Shown: positions 5,351 to 5,913 of the stretch, piece after piece | Numbering within the stretch: position 1 is the stretch's first letter | Layout: each line of letters begins with the position of its first letter | Source: Deltaproteobacteria bacterium | GTDB lineage: Bacteria > Desulfobacterota > Desulfuromonadia > Desulfuromonadales > BM103 | Reading direction: 5' to 3' | Assembly (NCBI GenBank): GCA_019313105.1 | Contig: JAFDBW010000237.1 | Span: forward strand, 1-5,913 | Length of the DNA stretch: 5,913 nt | Position numbers and translations under genes: made by a program | The notes under the pieces: model-generated | Told to the model about the DNA's origin: nothing | The model's input: only the letters and a program-made list of their open reading frames with translations | The model's database searches: none

Positions 5351-5913
5351 ATGGAGACACGCCTCTCTCTCGATATCCTCACGCAGCCGGATGAATTGAC
5401 CTGTGGACCGACTTGCTTGCACGCGGTTTACCATTATTACGGCGATGATATTTCGCTGGAGCGGGTGATTGCCGAGGTGCCGATGCTTGAAAGCGGCGGG
5501 ACTCTCGGCGTCTGGCTTGCCTGTCATGCCCTCAAGCGTGGCTACCGTGCGACAACCTACACCTTTAAATTACAGCTGTTCGACCCGAGCTGGTTCCAGC
5601 CCGATGGCCCGGATATCGTCGAACGCCTCGAAGCGCAACTGCAGGTCAAAAGCGACCCCAGGCTGCAGACCGCAACGAGCGCTTACCTCGAATATTTCCG
5701 TCTCGGCGGCAAGCTCAAGCTTGCCGACCTGACCCCCGCATTGATCCGCCGTTACCTGAAACGCCAGCAGCCGGTCATCACCGGTTTGAGTGCGACGTTT
5801 CTCTACCGCAGCACCCGAGAGTTCGGCGACATTTGCGATTACGATGATGTGCGCGGCGAACCGTCCGGACATTTCGTGGTCTTGTGCGGTTATGACCGCC
5901 AGACCCGTGAAAC
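5351..5913 (+). CDS. C39-like cysteine peptidase-fold protein (partial, runs off the right edge)
   Basis: The first 187 codons are present and open to the window edge. The N-terminus has the C39 pattern Q-x5-C-G-P-T-C: Q12, the oxyanion-hole glutamine, lies exactly six residues before C18, the expected nucleophile (QPDELTCGPTCLHAVYHYYGD). The matching histidine is H174 in SGHFVVLCGYD; the third catalytic residue (Asp/Asn) should lie just past the edge. The Cys-His distance of about 156 residues is long, because a segment near 70-130 (FKLQLFDPSWFQPDGPDIVERLEAQLQ and onward) is inserted. There is no signal peptide, so it appears cytoplasmic, and no attached ABC transporter domain is seen in this part. 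The role could be a peptidase, a transamidase or an inactive binder. Related proteins occur, to my knowledge, beside RimK-like ligases and GNAT enzymes. ATG 5351 places the motif at the usual distance, although no good ribosome binding site precedes it; an in-frame ATG at 5309 would add 14 residues and also lacks one. Confidence 0.75.
   Translation, partial: METRLSLDILTQPDELTCGPTCLHAVYHYYGDDISLERVIAEVPMLESGGTLGVWLACHALKRGYRATTYTFKLQLFDPSWFQPDGPDIVERLEAQLQVKSDPRLQTATSAYLEYFRLGGKLKLADLTPALIRRYLKRQQPVITGLSATFLYRSTREFGDICDYDDVRGEPSGHFVVLCGYDRQTRE

Overview
The window is a stretch of a bacterial chromosome with five protein genes, all on the + strand: a GNAT N-acetyltransferase (258-770), an M20 metallo-hydrolase (767-1900), an MgtE magnesium channel (2004-3368), a type I-alpha glutamine synthetase (3760-5088), and the first 187 codons of a C39-like cysteine peptidase that runs off the right edge (from 5351). 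I see no tRNA, rRNA, CRISPR array, intact insertion sequence or phage gene. Coding DNA is moderately GC-rich and the gaps are visibly AT-richer. Gene content and codon use suggest a Gram-negative bacterium. The Desulfobacterota / Desulfuromonadales are my best guess, from general impression only; no marker gene here settles it.

Layout. Positions 1-257 are an AT-rich leader with no convincing gene. The acetyltransferase and the M20 hydrolase overlap by four bases (ATGA) and are almost certainly co-translated. A 103-base gap with a strong 10-bp hairpin leads to mgtE, which has a textbook ribosome binding site. Then comes 391 bases of non-coding, AT-rich DNA with inverted repeats (3369-3759), then glnA. 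The 262-base gap after glnA holds a 15-bp stem with one bulge (5161-5220) and an extended -10 promoter (TGATATAAT) serving the C39-like gene.

How the genes may work together. The mgtE product imports Mg2+, which glutamine synthetase needs, but nothing in the sequence requires a functional link. The more interesting pattern is that enzymes which make or remove amide/acyl bonds on amino acids or peptides lie close together: a GNAT acyltransferase, an M20 amidohydrolase, a glutamine synthetase and a cysteine peptidase-fold protein. Such families recur together in amidoligase systems, often with a RimK-like ATP-grasp ligase. No ligase lies in this window; the sequence beyond 5913 is where it should be sought. 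The glutamine synthetase keeps every catalytic motif I checked and is probably an ordinary GlnA. It lacks the adenylylated tyrosine at the site I align and carries the feedback-inhibition arginine of the Bacillus-type enzyme.
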